DNA of 64,000 bases, from positions 372,001-436,000 of the forward strand of contig NZ_FNVB01000005.1 of assembly GCF_900108315.1 (NCBI RefSeq). The letters are read 5' to 3'. This document shows, piece after piece, positions 53,749-63,155 of this stretch; position 1 is the first letter of the stretch; each line of letters starts with the position of its first letter. A model generated the notes under the pieces. It had not been told where the DNA came from. It did no database searches and saw nothing but the letters and a program-made list of their open reading frames with translations. The DNA comes from Saccharopolyspora kobensis. Its GTDB lineage: Bacteria > Actinomycetota > Actinomycetes > Mycobacteriales > Pseudonocardiaceae. The position numbers and the translations under genes were made by a program.

Positions 53749-55128
53749 TCAAGGGGTGAACTCCCCCTCCAGCAGCTCGGTGACGAGAGCCGCGATCGGG
53801 GAGCGCTCCGAGCGGGTCAGCGTGACGTGGGCGAACAGCGGGTGACCCTTGAGCTTCTCGATCACCGCTGCCACGCCGTCGTGGCGGCCCACCCGGAGGT
53901 TGTCGCGCTGGGCGACGTCGTGGGTCAGGACCACGCGGGAGTTCGCGCCGAGCCGGGACAGCACCGTCAGCAGCACGTTGCGCTCCAGCGACTGCGCCTC
54001 GTCGACGATGACGAACGAGTCGTGCAGCGAGCGGCCGCGGATGTGGGTCAGCGGCAGGACCTCCAGCATGCCCCGGTCCATCACCTCGTCCAGGACGTTC
54101 TCGCTGGCCAGCGCGCCGAGCGTGTCGAACACCGCCTGCGCCCACGGCGCCATCTTCTCGTTCTCGGTGCCCGGCAGGTAGCCCAGCTCCTGACCGCCCA
54201 CCGCGTACACCGGGCGGAACACCACCACCTTGCGGTGCTGCTGGCGCTCCAGCACGGATTCCAGCCCCGCGCACAGCGCGAGCGCGGACTTGCCCGTCCC
54301 GGCGCGACCGCCCAGCGACACGATGCCGATCTCGGGATCGAGCAGCAGGTCCAGCGCGATCCGCTGCTCCGCGGACCGGCCGTGCAGCCCGAAGGCCTCC
54401 CGGTCACCGCGCACCAGCCGGACCTGCTTGTCCGCGGTCACCCGGCCCAGCGCGCTCTGCGACCCGGACAGCAGCCGCACACCCGTGTTCGGCGGCAGGT
54501 CCCGCGCCTCGTCGAGGTCGGCGGTGCCGTCCTTGAACAGCGCGTCCACCGAATCGCCCGGCACCTCGACGTCGGCCATGCCGGTCCACCCGGACGGGAC
54601 CACGTCCTGCGCGCGGTATTCCTCGGCCTCCAGGGCCACCGCGGCGGCCTTGACCCGCAGGGGCATGTCCTTGGTGACCAGCGTGACCCGGTGCCCTTCG
54701 GCCGCCAGGTTCAGCGAGCAGGCCAGGATGCGGGCGTCGTTGGAGTCGTTGCGGAACCCGGGCGGCAGCACCTGCGGGTCGGAGTGGTTGAGCTCCACGT
54801 GCAGGCGCCCACCCGAGGTTCCGACCGGAACCGGCTGGTCCAGCCGTCCGTGCTGGATCCGGAGGTCGTCGAGCGCGCGGAGGGCCTCCCGGGCGAACCA
54901 ACCGAGTTCGGGGTGGTGGCGCTTGCCCTCCAGCTCGCCGATCACCACCACCGGGAGCACCACGTCGTGCTCGGCGAAGCGGGCTATCGCCCACGGATCG
55001 GACAGCAGCACCGAGGTGTCCAGGACGTACGTGCGGACCTCGTCGGTGCCACCGCTGTGCACGGTGCGCGCGGAATCACCGCTCCGGGTTCGGGTTTCCG
55101 CTTCTGGCTGGGAACGTCGTGCGGTCAC
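53749..55128 (-). CDS. phoH2: PIN-PhoH fusion protein PhoH2
   Basis: 459 aa. The N-terminal PIN RNase domain starts [19 protein letters not shown], with further acidic residues in GELEGKRHH and [11 protein letters not shown]. The C-terminal PhoH ATPase has Walker [19 protein letters not shown] and Walker [18 protein letters not shown]. Mycobacterial PhoH2 (Rv1095) is an RNA helicase/RNase that works with a small upstream antitoxin-like peptide (PhoAT). The GTG at 55128 is taken as start; the frame is open to 55287 with non-conserved sequence. Convergent with guaB1. Confidence 0.94.
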   Translation of the reverse strand: MTARRSQPEAETRTRSGDSARTVHSGGTDEVRTYVLDTSVLLSDPWAIARFAEHDVVLPVVVIGELEGKRHHPELGWFAREALRALDDLRIQHGRLDQPVPVGTSGGRLHVELNHSDPQVLPPGFRNDSNDARILACSLNLAAEGHRVTLVTKDMPLRVKAAAVALEAEEYRAQDVVPSGWTGMADVEVPGDSVDALFKDGTADLDEARDLPPNTGVRLLSGSQSALGRVTADKQVRLVRGDREAFGLHGRSAEQRIALDLLLDPEIGIVSLGGRAGTGKSALALCAGLESVLERQQHRKVVVFRPVYAVGGQELGYLPGTENEKMAPWAQAVFDTLGALASENVLDEVMDRGMLEVLPLTHIRGRSLHDSFVIVDEAQSLERNVLLTVLSRLGANSRVVLTHDVAQRDNLRVGRHDGVAAVIEKLKGHPLFAHVTLTRSERSPIAALVTELLEGEFTP

Positions 55129-55570
55129 GGCTACTCCCTCGCGGGCGTGGCGTCCACACCCGCTCGTCGGCGGGCCGGGCCTGGCCCCCTCGCGCCCCGG
55201 CCGGACCGCCTCGTCCGCCGTGGCCGCAGGGCCGGGCACCGGCCCATCGCGACCAAGGTGGACGGGGTAACCGTCCGCTCCAGCCAACAGCCACGATCAG
55301 GGCCTCCCGGACGGGCCGCGTACGGACTTGCTGACTGAGAACGGCCCGTCGAAACGCACGCTACCTGCGTGATCGCGTCTCGGCAGGCAGCCACACAGGT
55401 GATTCAGCGAATCGTCGTTTCTCCTTCATCTGCCGGGAAAACAGCGCTGGTCACGGCCCGTCCAACTGCGACACCGGAGGCGACCGCAGCAGGTCAGAGC
55501 GGTGCTCCACCCCGGCGGCGGGCCACCACTGCCGGTGAGCGTCGATGCTCCGTCCGGGTGAATTCCGGGC
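55129..55570. other. 442-bp region between phoH2 and DUF885 gene
   Basis: Apart from the doubtful ORF at 55131-55394 no gene is evident. The central part (55380-55480) is less GC-rich and probably contains the phoH2 promoter. Frames on the plus strand read as low-quality Arg/Ala-rich sequence. Confidence 0.5.
55131..55394 (-). CDS. Candidate PhoAT-like small ORF upstream of phoH2
   Basis: 87 aa, GTG start, ending with a TAG only 2 bp before the phoH2 GTG, a layout suited to translational coupling. The protein is rich in Arg, Gly and Pro, with no recognised domain (middle part [19 protein letters not shown]). It is proposed only because mycobacterial phoH2 has a short coupled ORF, PhoAT, in this position. 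Composition could equally be that of a chance high-GC frame. Confidence 0.3.
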   Translation of the reverse strand: MAACRDAITQVACVSTGRSQSASPYAARPGGPDRGCWLERTVTPSTLVAMGRCPALRPRRTRRSGRGARGPGPARRRAGVDATPARE

Positions 55571-56785
55571 TCACACGCGGGTGGCGAGCTCAGCGCGCAC
55601 CGATTCGGGGACGAGCGGCTCGTCAAGCAAGCGCCGGTAACGATCAGCGCTCGATGTGCTAGCGGGCCGCTCGTCCAGCCACCGCCGCAGCAGCCGGTAG
55701 CCCTCGACGTAGGTCGTGGTGTAGGCGCGCCAGAGCGGATCGCGCATGAACCCGACCAGGTGCCTGGCGCGCTGCTCCGGCATCAGCAGCCAGCGCTGCA
55801 GGTGCGCGACGACGTCGGCCTCGTCGGCCCCGTCGCCGTGCAGCATCAGCAACGCGTCCTGGCGGACCGGCAGCAGGCGCAGCAGCACCGCGTCGATCCG
55901 CTCCGCCAGCTCGCCGTCCAGCCGGATGCCCAGGTCGGCGAAGATCTCGGCCGCCCACGGGCCCCAGCCGGGCCCGACCGCGGCGTGCAGCCCCAGGTCG
56001 GCGAGACCCTCGGCGAGCACGCACTGCGGCGTGTTGACGAGGAAGACGGTGTGCTCGACCAGCCGGTCGCGCTGCACCAGGCCGGCTTCCTTGCGGCAGT
56101 GCTCGGTGTGGTGGCCGGGGTAGGCCTCGTGCGCGACGAGCTGCGGCAGGGTCGACGCGCGGTGCCCGACGTCGGCGTTGACCGCGACCTTCGAGCGGAA
56201 CCCGCCGAGGTAGTGGTTGAACCCGCTCCACGGCTGGTCGGACACGATCCGGTACTCGACCGTCTCGCCGACGGGCAGTTCGAACCGGGCGCGCACGCGG
56301 TCCCGCAGCGCGCTGGAGACCGCCTGGACCGCCGCGGAGAGCCGCTCCGCGGGCACCACGTCGCGCCCGCGGACCGCGCGCAACCGCTCGGCCAGCGAAC
56401 CGCGGCCCGGCAGCAGCGCCGCCAGCTCGCGGTGCGCCCTGCGGTACTCGTCGGGATCGCCCATGGCCGGCGACACCTGGAAGCACGCCGCCACCTCGGC
56501 GGCGAACGGCAGCTTTTCGCCTGCCAGCTTGCGACCCGAGCACTCCAGCGCGGTCAGTTGCGCGGCGAGGAACCGGCGGCGCGACTCGGCGAGATCGGCG
56601 GTGACGACCTCGGCGCGCAGGTGGCGCGCGGCGGCGGCGAGCCGGGCCGGTTCCGGTGGCGGTTCGACGGCGACCTGGGCCCGCAGCACCGGGTCGCCGG
56701 TGTAGGAGTCCGCGAATCCCCGGACGAGCCGGTCGAACCTGAGCCCGAGGAGCACGTACTCGACTGCGAGCGCTTCGGAGTCCAC
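55571..56785 (-). CDS. DUF885-family putative metalloprotease
   Basis: 404 aa. The signature LVAHEAYPGHHTEH (about residue 215) is the HExxxxH-like zinc motif of DUF885/M32-like proteins, followed by AEGLADLGLHAAVG with the downstream glutamate. The protein is largely helical and has no signal peptide, so it is cytoplasmic. Family members are poorly characterised; peptidase or carboxypeptidase activity is assumed from the motif. GTG start at 56785. Upstream is the AT-rich chaplin promoter region. Confidence 0.85.
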   Translation of the reverse strand: MDSEALAVEYVLLGLRFDRLVRGFADSYTGDPVLRAQVAVEPPPEPARLAAAARHLRAEVVTADLAESRRRFLAAQLTALECSGRKLAGEKLPFAAEVAACFQVSPAMGDPDEYRRAHRELAALLPGRGSLAERLRAVRGRDVVPAERLSAAVQAVSSALRDRVRARFELPVGETVEYRIVSDQPWSGFNHYLGGFRSKVAVNADVGHRASTLPQLVAHEAYPGHHTEHCRKEAGLVQRDRLVEHTVFLVNTPQCVLAEGLADLGLHAAVGPGWGPWAAEIFADLGIRLDGELAERIDAVLLRLLPVRQDALLMLHGDGADEADVVAHLQRWLLMPEQRARHLVGFMRDPLWRAYTTTYVEGYRLLRRWLDERPASTSSADRYRRLLDEPLVPESVRAELATRV

Positions 56786-56885
56786 GTGCGGACACTACGC
56801 CCGCCCGAAGACGTCTCGGGCCGCCGGTCGCGTTTGCGATGAATTTGCCCGGGCAACGATAAGCCCGGCGGAGCCGAACAAAATA

Positions 56886-56912
56886 ATCACACAATGGTGT
56901 TAACGAGGTTTG
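56886..56912 (+). promoter_or_regulatory. Conserved block upstream of chaplin 1
   Basis: ATCACACAATGGTGTTAACG followed by AGGTTTG, 146 bp before the chaplin 1 start. It aligns with the block at 57422-57446, which is 148 bp before chaplin 2. The AT-rich surroundings (56870-56940) suggest the promoter proper. Confidence 0.55.
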
Positions 56913-57031
56913 TTTCGACGGTTTCGATGTATATGTTTCACGCCGAGCGCTCTCCCTTCGGCTAAGTATGGGGTGCGTAGCCGAGGACCCGGGGAGCGTT
57001 CGCGCCATCCCATCCAACAAGGAGCAACGAA

Positions 57032-57274
57032 GTGCTGAAGAAAGCTGCGATTGTTGCCGGTGCCGCCGCCGGTCTGCTCGCCCTGGCTCCCGTCGCCAAC
57101 GCCGACAGCGCGGACAACGACGGCATCAACGTCCTGAACGACAACAACCTGAGCGTGCTGCCGATCCAGGCCTGCGGCAACAACGTCGCGGTCATCGGCG
57201 CGGTCGTGCCGATCCTGTCCCCGCAGCTCAACAGCTGCGTCAACGCTCCGATCGTCGACCACCCCAAGGGCTGA
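57032..57274 (+). CDS. Chaplin-family secreted surface peptide 1
   Basis: 80 aa. Signal peptide KKAAIVAGAAAGLLALAPVA with an ANA cleavage site, then a mature part of about 57 residues with one chaplin-type domain: QACGNNVAVIGAVVPI and the second Cys in LNSCVN, matching the Streptomyces CGNxVxVIGxLNPxFGNxC pattern. Chaplins form amyloid-like films that make aerial hyphae and spores hydrophobic. The GTG start at 57032 has an AAGGAG site. The neighbour at 57570 is a recent duplicate. Confidence 0.92.
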   Translation: MLKKAAIVAGAAAGLLALAPVANADSADNDGINVLNDNNLSVLPIQACGNNVAVIGAVVPILSPQLNSCVNAPIVDHPKG

Positions 57275-57323
57275 CGAGACCGGCGGTTCACCAGCAACCG
57301 CCGCTGCGCGGAATCTGGTGGCG

Positions 57324-57359
57324 AAAAGGGCGCCGGGCCTAAACTCGGCGCTCCTTTTT
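57324..57359 (+). terminator. Rho-independent terminator of chaplin 1
   Basis: AAAAGGGCGCCG and CGGCGCTCCTTTTT form a stem with a T-run, 50 bp after the chaplin 1 stop. So the twin genes are transcribed separately. Confidence 0.88.
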
Positions 57360-57421
57360 GCGCGCCCATCGCAACGGAGCGCGCAGCGCCGCTGATTCAG
57401 CCGTGACGCATTGAACTTCCG

Positions 57422-57446
57422 ATCACACGATCGGGTAACAAGTTTC
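57422..57446 (+). promoter_or_regulatory. Conserved block upstream of chaplin 2
   Basis: ATCACACGATCGGGTAACAA followed by GTTTC, 148 bp before the chaplin 2 ATG, the counterpart of 56886-56912. The region between it and the gene is otherwise not conserved, so the block may be a regulator site. Confidence 0.55.
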
Positions 57447-57569
57447 GGTGTTCGGCACGCCGCGATGAATTGTCCGGCGGCTGGCACCACACTCGGTGGC
57501 CGCCATCGCGGGTTTTCCCGACCCGCCGGTGAGCTCCGAATCCCGCAGTATTTCTAAGGAGATGAATCA

Positions 57570-57812
57570 ATGCTGAAGAAGGCAGCTGTTGTCGCCGGTG
57601 CCGCCGCCGGTCTGCTGGCCCTGGCCCCCGTCGCCAACGCCGACAGCGCGGACAACGACGGCATCAACATCCTGAACGACAACAACGCCAGCGTGCTGCC
57701 GATCCAGGCCTGCGGCAACAACGTCGCGGTCATCGGCGCGGTCGTGCCGGTGCTGTCCCCGCAGATCAACCACTGCGTGAACGCTCCGATCGTCGACCAC
57801 CCCAAGGGCTGA
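57570..57812 (+). CDS. Chaplin-family secreted surface peptide 2
   Basis: 80 aa, differing from chaplin 1 at only a handful of positions (such as AAVVAG for AAIVAG, NNASVLP for NNLSVLP, INHCVN for LNSCVN). Same signal peptide and single chaplin domain with two cysteines. ATG at 57570 preceded by AAGGAGA. Its own terminator follows. High expression during sporulation or aerial growth would be expected by analogy. Confidence 0.92.
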   Translation: MLKKAAVVAGAAAGLLALAPVANADSADNDGINILNDNNASVLPIQACGNNVAVIGAVVPVLSPQINHCVNAPIVDHPKG

Positions 57813-57827
57813 GCTCGGGTCACGTGG

Positions 57828-57856
57828 AAAGGCCAGGTCAGCGCGACCTGGCCTTT
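57828..57856. terminator. Bidirectional terminator chaplin 2 / Z-prenyl synthase
   Basis: AAAGGCCAGGTC (57828-57839) and GACCTGGCCTTT (57845-57856), 5-nt loop, ending TTTTC. Lies between convergent genes ending at 57812 and 57887. Confidence 0.9.
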
Positions 57857-57886
57857 TCGCTGCCCGGAACCGGGAACCCGCGGTCG

Positions 57887-58663
57887 TCAGCCGCCGAAGC
57901 GGCGGTGGCGGACCGCGTAGTCGCGGAGGGCTCGGAGGAAGTCGACGCGGCGGAAGGCGGGCCAGTAGGCCTCGGTGAACCAGAACTCGGAGTGCGCGGA
58001 CTGCCACAGCATGAAACCGGACAGCCGCTGCTCACCGGACGTGCGGATCAGCAGGTCGGGGTCCGGCTGGCCGGAGGTGTAGAGGTGCTCGGCGATGTGG
58101 TCGACCGTCAGCACCTCGGCCAGTTCCTCGATGGTGGTGCCCGCCTCGGCGTGCTTCTGCAGCAGCTTGCGCACCGCGTCGGCGATCTCCCGGCGGCCGC
58201 CGTAGCCGACGGCCACGTTGACCTGCATGCCCGTGCGGCCCTTGGTGCGCAGCGCGGCGGCGGAGAGGCGAGCGGCGGTCTCGGTCGGCAGGACGTCCAG
58301 GGCTCCGACGATCCGCACCCGCCAGGGCGCCTCCGGAGCGGTGAGCTCGTCGACCACCCCGGCGATGATCTCCATCAGCGCCTTGAGCTCGTCGGGGGTG
58401 CGGTTGAGGTTGTCGGTGGAGAGCAGCCACAGCGTGACGACCTCCACCTCGGCCTCTTGGCACCAGCCGAGCATCTCGGCGATCTTGCGGGCTCCGGCGC
58501 GGTGACCGTGCGCGGCGTCCAGCCCGGCTTCCTTCGCCCACCTGCGGTTTCCGTCCAAGATGACGCCGACGTGCCGCGGATGCTGTACCCCGTCCAGCTT
58601 CCGGCGCAGCCGGCGCTCGTAGACGCTGTACATGAGTTCTTTCAACCGAACCTTGAACGCCAC
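57887..58663 (-). CDS. Short-chain Z-isoprenyl diphosphate synthase (Rv1086-like)
   Basis: 258 aa cis-prenyltransferase. Motifs: HVGVILDGNRRWAKEAG (catalytic Asp), HGHRAGARKIAEML, WLLSTDNLNR, VNVAVGYGGRREI, and LIRTSGEQRLSGFMLWQSAH near the end. The N-terminus VRLKELMYSVYERRLRRKL and overall sequence resemble Rv1086, which makes omega,E,Z-farnesyl diphosphate, the primer for decaprenyl phosphate in wall arabinan synthesis, rather than long-chain UppS. Divergent from a hemolysin III-family gene, as Rv1086 is from Rv1085c. GTG start. Confidence 0.92.
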   Translation of the reverse strand: MAFKVRLKELMYSVYERRLRRKLDGVQHPRHVGVILDGNRRWAKEAGLDAAHGHRAGARKIAEMLGWCQEAEVEVVTLWLLSTDNLNRTPDELKALMEIIAGVVDELTAPEAPWRVRIVGALDVLPTETAARLSAAALRTKGRTGMQVNVAVGYGGRREIADAVRKLLQKHAEAGTTIEELAEVLTVDHIAEHLYTSGQPDPDLLIRTSGEQRLSGFMLWQSAHSEFWFTEAYWPAFRRVDFLRALRDYAVRHRRFGG

Positions 58664-58779
58664 GCCAGGTGAGCCTACGCGGATCCGGAGAGCCCTGATT
58701 CTCGGGTGGCCCGGAGCGCACGGCCGGATGCAGTGCGGATCACCTCCGAGCGAAACCTACGGTCCCGTAACCTCGGGGT

Positions 58780-59457
58780 GTGACTAGCGCCCTCTCCGCT
58801 CGCCGCCCGACCGCGTTCGTCAAGCCCCGGATGCGCGGCTGGATCCACTTATGGTCGCTCGTGGTGTCGGTCGCCGCCGGTGCCACGCTGATCGCGCTCG
58901 CCGCCTCGACGGTGTCCGCCGCCGCCGCGGTGGGCACCTCGATCTACGTGGCGACCGTGCTCGGCCTGTTCGGCGTCAGCGCCCTCTACCACCGCAAGAC
59001 GTGGAAGACCGTCGGCGCCCGCACCTGGATGCGGCGGCTCGACCACTCGATGATCTTCCTGTTCATCGCGGGCACCTACACCCCGTTCGCGATGGTCGCG
59101 ATGCAGCCGACGACGGGCGCGGTGGTGCTGGCGGTCGTCTGGGGCGGTGCGCTGGGCGGCGTGGTTCTCAAGCTCGCCTGGCCCAACGCGCCGCGCTGGG
59201 TCGGGGTGCCGGTGTACATCGCGCTGGGCTGGGTGGCGGTGTTCGTGCTGCCCGACCTGCTGGAGAACGCCGGGCTCGCCGCGCTGATCCTGCTGGTCGC
59301 AGGCGGTCTGCTCTACACGGCGGGCGCGGTCTTCTACGCGTGCCGCTGGCCCGACCCGTGGCCCAAGACCTTCGGCTACCACGAGTTCTTCCACGCGGCG
59401 GTCTCGGTGGCCGCGATCTGCCACCACATCGCGATCTGGCTGGCGCTCTACGCCTAG
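58780..59457 (+). CDS. Hemolysin III / PAQR-family membrane protein (Rv1085c-like)
   Basis: 225 aa, seven hydrophobic segments. Conserved metal-site residues: SALYHRKTW (His), RRLDHSMIFLFIAGTYTPF (Asp, His), and HEFFHAAVSVAAICHH at the C-terminus. This is the PAQR/YqfA pattern; possible roles are hydrolase or membrane-fluidity homeostasis. GTG at 58780 with GTAACCT just upstream, perhaps leaderless. Synteny with the Z-prenyl synthase as in mycobacteria. Confidence 0.9.
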   Translation: MTSALSARRPTAFVKPRMRGWIHLWSLVVSVAAGATLIALAASTVSAAAAVGTSIYVATVLGLFGVSALYHRKTWKTVGARTWMRRLDHSMIFLFIAGTYTPFAMVAMQPTTGAVVLAVVWGGALGGVVLKLAWPNAPRWVGVPVYIALGWVAVFVLPDLLENAGLAALILLVAGGLLYTAGAVFYACRWPDPWPKTFGYHEFFHAAVSVAAICHHIAIWLALYA

Positions 59458-59481
59458 AGCCTGTTCCGGACTCGTTTAGCG

Positions 59482-59552
59482 CAGCGGTGCTGGTAGCTCA
59501 GCGCCGCCTGGGCCCCGAGTGCCCAGCCTCGTGCATGCCCGGTGAGCGGCGA
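59482..59552. repeat. Dispersed intergenic repeat, copy 3
   Basis: GCGGTGCTGGTAGCTCAGCG ... CGCCTGGG ... CTCGTGCATGCCCGG, a degenerate copy of 18805-18870 sharing both the GGTAGC/TCAGCGC and the TGCATG(A)CCGG parts in the same order. Follows the hemolysin III-family gene. Confidence 0.45.
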
Positions 59553-59590
59553 TGGTCGTCCTTGCGAGCATCGCCGCGCACGGCCAGTGG

Positions 59591-60097
59591 TCAGCTGATG
59601 TCCCGGCGCATGCAGATCCGCTTGGCCGGGTCCAGGCCGAGCTCCGCCTCGTGGGCGACGAGCGCGGCCAGCTCCGGCGCCACGTCATCGATCTCCCGGA
59701 ACCCGAGCCGCTCGTAGTACGGGCCGTTCCACGGCACCGACCGGAACGTGGTCAGCGTCAGCGCGGGCAGGCCCCGCTCCCGGGCCCACGACTCGACGTG
59801 GTCGAGCAGGGCGCGGCCGATGCCCCGGCGCGCGCGGTCGGCGTGCACGCTGATCTGCGCGATGTGGGCGTTGCCGTCGATCAGCTCGACCAGCACGTAG
59901 GCCACGATCCCGGCCTCGTCCTCGGCCGCCCAGAGCCGCCCGGCGCGCTGGAACCCGGCCAGCACGTCGAGTTCCGGCGGCGGGTCGTCGGCGATCTCCG
60001 GCATCCCGATCGCGCGGAACGCCTCCCCCGCCGAGATCTCGATCTCCTGCAGTCGCCCCAGCTCGGCCTCGCCGACGTTGCGGATCCTCACCCGCAC
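59591..60097 (-). CDS. GNAT-family N-acetyltransferase
   Basis: 168 aa. The acetyl-CoA loop is ISVHADRARRGIGRALLDHV (R-x-x-G-x-G/A), with the C-terminal YYERLGFREIDDV typical of the fold. The N-terminus VRIRNVGEAELGRLQEIEIS is standard. Substrate unknown. GTG start; the gene lies head-on between the hemolysin III-family and DUF255 genes. Confidence 0.9.
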   Translation of the reverse strand: MRVRIRNVGEAELGRLQEIEISAGEAFRAIGMPEIADDPPPELDVLAGFQRAGRLWAAEDEAGIVAYVLVELIDGNAHIAQISVHADRARRGIGRALLDHVESWARERGLPALTLTTFRSVPWNGPYYERLGFREIDDVAPELAALVAHEAELGLDPAKRICMRRDIS

Positions 60098-60147
60098 AGT
60101 GGATCAAATCCGGCCGGGCCGCTGCCACCGGATTTCCGCGCGGTGCC

Positions 60148-60199
60148 GGACCCGTGAGCGTTTCGGGGCGTCATAGCGCCTCAAAGCGCTCACGGGTCC
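60148..60199. terminator. Palindromic terminator, GTGAGCGCTTTGGGG family
   Basis: A long palindrome from GGACCCGTGAGCG (60148-60160) to CGCTCACGGGTCC (60187-60199), enclosing TTTCGGGGCGTCATAGCGCC. It lies downstream of the DUF255 gene and upstream of the GNAT gene on the minus strand, so it terminates the former. Confidence 0.75.
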
Positions 60200-60217
60200 G
60201 AACCTGCGCAGATGCAG

Positions 60218-62230
60218 TCAGAGCGGGAGGTCTTCAGGCCTCGTGACCGGCCGGTCGCAGACGTAGCCCCGGCAGACGTACGCCGCCGGCGCTCCGCCGA
60301 CCAGCGGCCGCCCCGCAAGCAGCGGCACGCCGGTCGCCTCCGGCTCCCCGGCCACCACCGCCGCTCCGCCCGGCGCGCGCCGCCGCGCCGCGGCGAGCAG
60401 TTCCGCCCGGTCGGCGTTGTCGGCTGCGCCGACGACCGCGACCTGCAGCGGTCCGTGCGCGCGCGCTTCCGCGGCGCTGAGCCAGTGCCCCGCGAAGCGG
60501 GGTGCCCGCTGCGCGAGCAACCCGGCGCGCGACAGCGCCTGCTCCGCGGCGCTGCGGTAGCGCGCGGTGCTCTCCGGCCCGACGAGCGCGGCACCGGTGA
60601 GCAGCGCGGAGGTGAGCGCCGCGGCTCCCGACGGGCTCGCGTTGTCCGTCGGGTCGGAGGGGCGGCGGACCAGCGCTTCCGCATCGGCCGCGGTGTCGTG
60701 GAAGGTGCCCGGGTGGTCGGCGTCGCTGAACTGGTCCAGCGCCGTGTCGAGCAGCCCGCAGGCCGCCTCCAGCCAGCGCGGCTCGCCCGTGGCCTGGTGC
60801 AGCGACAGGAGGCCGTCGGCGAAGCAGCCGTAGTCCTCCAGCACTCCGGCGGCGGTGCCCACCACGCCGTTGCGCGAGGTGCGGCGCAGTCGGCCGTCCA
60901 CCAGGTGGCGCGAGAGCAGCAGGTCGGCGGCGGTCTCGGCCGCTTCCAGCCAGCGCGGTTCGTCGAGCGCCGCGGCGGCCTCCACCAGCGCTGTGATGGT
61001 CATGCCGTTCCAGGCGGTGACGACCTTGTCGTCCTTCCCGGGCTGGGCGCGGCGGTCGCGGGCTTCGCGGAGGCTGTCGCGGACCCGCCGCCAGCGGGCC
61101 GCGTCGTCCGGATCGCGCGGCAGCTGCAGAGTCGAGGTGCCGTGCTCGAAGGTGCCCGTCTCGGTCACCACCAGCAGTTCCGCCGCCCAGTCGCCGTCAT
61201 CCGCCCCCAGCACCTCGCGCAGCTGGTCGGGCGTCCAGGCGTAGGTCAGCCCCTCGATGCCTTCGGTGTCGGCGTCCAGCGAGGCCGCGAAGCCGCCTTC
61301 CGGCGTGAGCAGGTCGGTCAGCAGGAACTCGGCGGTCTCGCGCGCCACCCGCTCGCCGAGCGGGTCGCCCAGGCGCGCCAAGTGCGCGTAGGCGCGGAGC
61401 AGGAGGGCGTTGTCGTAGAGCATCTTCTCGAAGTGCGGAACCACCCAGGCGTTGTCGACGCTGTAGCGCGCGAAACCACCTGCGAGCTGGTCGTAGATCC
61501 CGCCGCGGGCCATCGCCGCGCAGGTGTCCTTGGCCATTTCGAGCGCGGAGTGCCCGCTGCCCGGCTCGCCGAGCCGCTCGTGGTGGCGCAGCAGGAACTC
61601 GAGCACCATCGACGGCGGGAACTTCGGCGCATCGCCGAACCCGCCGTGGTCGGCGTCGAAGTCGGCGTGCAGCCGGGACACCGCACCGGCCAGCACCTCT
61701 TCGTCGAGGATCGACTCCGGCAGCGGCGGGCGCTGCTCGGCCAGCTGCTCGACCACCCTGGCCGCGGCCTTGCGGACCTCCTCGCCGCGATCGCTCCAGG
61801 CCTGCGCCACGGCGTGCAGCAGCTGCCGGAACGACGGCATCCCGGACATCGGGGCCACCGGGTAGTAGGTGCCGCAGTGGAAGGGCTCGCCGTCCGGGGT
61901 GAGGAAGCAGGTCATCGGCCAGCCGCCCTGCCCGGTCATGGCCTGGGTGGCCTCCATGTAGACGGCGTCGATGTCCGGCCGCTCCTCGCGGTCGACCTTG
62001 ACGTTGACGAAGTGCTCGTTCATCAGCCGAGCGGTCTCGTCGTCCTCGAACGACTCGTGCGCCATCACGTGACACCAGTGGCAAGCGGCGTACCCGACGG
62101 ACAGCAGGACCGGCACATCACGGCGCCGGGCCTCGGCGAACGCCTCGGGCGACCAGGGCCACCAATCGACCGGGTTGTCGGCGTGCTGGAGCAGGTACGG
62201 GCTGGTCGCGCCCGCGAGCCGATTAGCCAT
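60218..62230 (-). CDS. Thioredoxin-fold DUF255 protein (YyaL/Rv1084-like)
   Basis: 670 aa. The N-terminal DUF255 thioredoxin-like domain begins with [20 protein letters not shown] and contains the CxxC in [18 protein letters not shown]. The remaining 500 residues are an (alpha/alpha) barrel of the glycoside-hydrolase/epimerase type ([30 protein letters not shown]-like region, [11 protein letters not shown]). The family is conserved from bacteria to human SPATA20; function unknown. ATG at 62230. Rv1084 lies at the equivalent place in M. tuberculosis. Confidence 0.93.
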   Translation of the reverse strand: MANRLAGATSPYLLQHADNPVDWWPWSPEAFAEARRRDVPVLLSVGYAACHWCHVMAHESFEDDETARLMNEHFVNVKVDREERPDIDAVYMEATQAMTGQGGWPMTCFLTPDGEPFHCGTYYPVAPMSGMPSFRQLLHAVAQAWSDRGEEVRKAAARVVEQLAEQRPPLPESILDEEVLAGAVSRLHADFDADHGGFGDAPKFPPSMVLEFLLRHHERLGEPGSGHSALEMAKDTCAAMARGGIYDQLAGGFARYSVDNAWVVPHFEKMLYDNALLLRAYAHLARLGDPLGERVARETAEFLLTDLLTPEGGFAASLDADTEGIEGLTYAWTPDQLREVLGADDGDWAAELLVVTETGTFEHGTSTLQLPRDPDDAARWRRVRDSLREARDRRAQPGKDDKVVTAWNGMTITALVEAAAALDEPRWLEAAETAADLLLSRHLVDGRLRRTSRNGVVGTAAGVLEDYGCFADGLLSLHQATGEPRWLEAACGLLDTALDQFSDADHPGTFHDTAADAEALVRRPSDPTDNASPSGAAALTSALLTGAALVGPESTARYRSAAEQALSRAGLLAQRAPRFAGHWLSAAEARAHGPLQVAVVGAADNADRAELLAAARRRAPGGAAVVAGEPEATGVPLLAGRPLVGGAPAAYVCRGYVCDRPVTRPEDLPL

Positions 62231-62349
62231 GCCCCCAGCCTCCCACTGCCCGCCGAACCCTGACCAGCGGGCGGCTCGACGAAGACGGGCGGGCCCGGTC
62301 GCGCTCCCGACGCGACCGGACCCGCCCGGGACCGGTGATCTTCCGCGGC

Positions 62350-62856
62350 TCAGGCGCCGGGCTGGATCGGGCCGACCTGGGTGCCGGCGTCGACGGTGAT
62401 CTCGCCCAGCGCGCTGCTCACGCCGGAGAGCGAACCGTCGGCCTCCGGCAGGCGGAAGTCCACGCGGTCCGCCGGGGTGCCGCCCGGGAAGTTGCGGACC
62501 TGGATGTCGAAGTGGACCGGCTGGCCGGGCCCGAAGACGACCGTCCGGCCTTCGCCGTAGGCCTCGGTCTGCACGCCGAGCGGCGCTTCGCCGCGGTAGA
62601 ACACGACCTCGGCGGGCGAGCCGTTGAGCGTGCAGGGCGCGCTCGCGTCCATCGCGGTGAGCGTGACGTTGTAGTGCGAGTGCCCCGCGCTGCTGTCGGA
62701 GGGCGTGACGGTCGCGTCGAAGATGCCCGGCGCGCACGCGCTCGGCGGCGGGGGCGGCGGCGTCGCGAGGGCCTGGGAAGCGTTGAAACCGACTCCCGCG
62801 ATCACGGCGATCGCGAGCGACGCGCCGAATGCGCTGCGGCGGAAGAACTGGCTCAT
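62350..62856 (-). CDS. Secreted DUF4232-type protein
   Basis: 168 aa from the ATG at 62856 (GGGAG upstream). Signal peptide [20 protein letters not shown], then a short poly-Pro and a beta-sandwich with the DUF4232 pattern: [33 protein letters not shown], and two conserved cysteines that may pair. Such proteins are exported wall or lipoprotein-like factors in actinobacteria; function unknown. Confidence 0.78.
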   Translation of the reverse strand: MSQFFRRSAFGASLAIAVIAGVGFNASQALATPPPPPPSACAPGIFDATVTPSDSSAGHSHYNVTLTAMDASAPCTLNGSPAEVVFYRGEAPLGVQTEAYGEGRTVVFGPGQPVHFDIQVRNFPGGTPADRVDFRLPEADGSLSGVSSALGEITVDAGTQVGPIQPGA

Positions 62857-63155
62857 CGAAAGGCTCCCTGGTGGTCTCGTTCCCTTGCACCCCTGAAGAC
62901 GGCTCGGGGCGGCAGCGGTTGCCGACGTCGGGCCGATAGTCGGATCGGCCACTCCGGGGCAACCTCGCCGCTTCCCGCGCCTCTGGGGTGAACCGGCCGC
63001 CGTTTCCGGGACGTGCTTGAGTAGGACGAGGACTTCTCAGAAAATGTGTTAACAACGAGATCGACCTCGGGAGCGGTTTTGACATCGACGACGATGTGCG
63101 CCTCCACCCGCGACGACACGGCGGTCAAGGCCGTCGTGCGGCCGCAGGAGTAGCG
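62857..63155. other. 299-bp intergenic region before DeoR gene
   Basis: Contains the AT-richer promoter area with the TGTTAACA palindrome (63047-63054) and a GCAGGAG ribosome site at 63144-63150. No gene seen. Confidence 0.6.
63047..63054. promoter_or_regulatory. TGTTAACA palindrome, candidate DeoR operator
   Basis: TGTTAACA with flanking AT-rich bases (AAAATG on the left) 102 bp before the DeoR start. DeoR-family repressors often bind short palindromes or direct repeats in their own promoters. Short, so evidence is weak. Confidence 0.35.

Noticed and set aside
55369-55662. Plus-strand 97-residue protein between phoH2 and DUF885
   Set aside because: Overlaps the DUF885 3' end antisense and has the composition of a chance frame.
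57887-58663. Assignment as undecaprenyl diphosphate synthase UppS
   Set aside because: The N-terminus and overall sequence resemble the short-chain Rv1086 type; the long-chain synthase is normally a separate gene in these bacteria.
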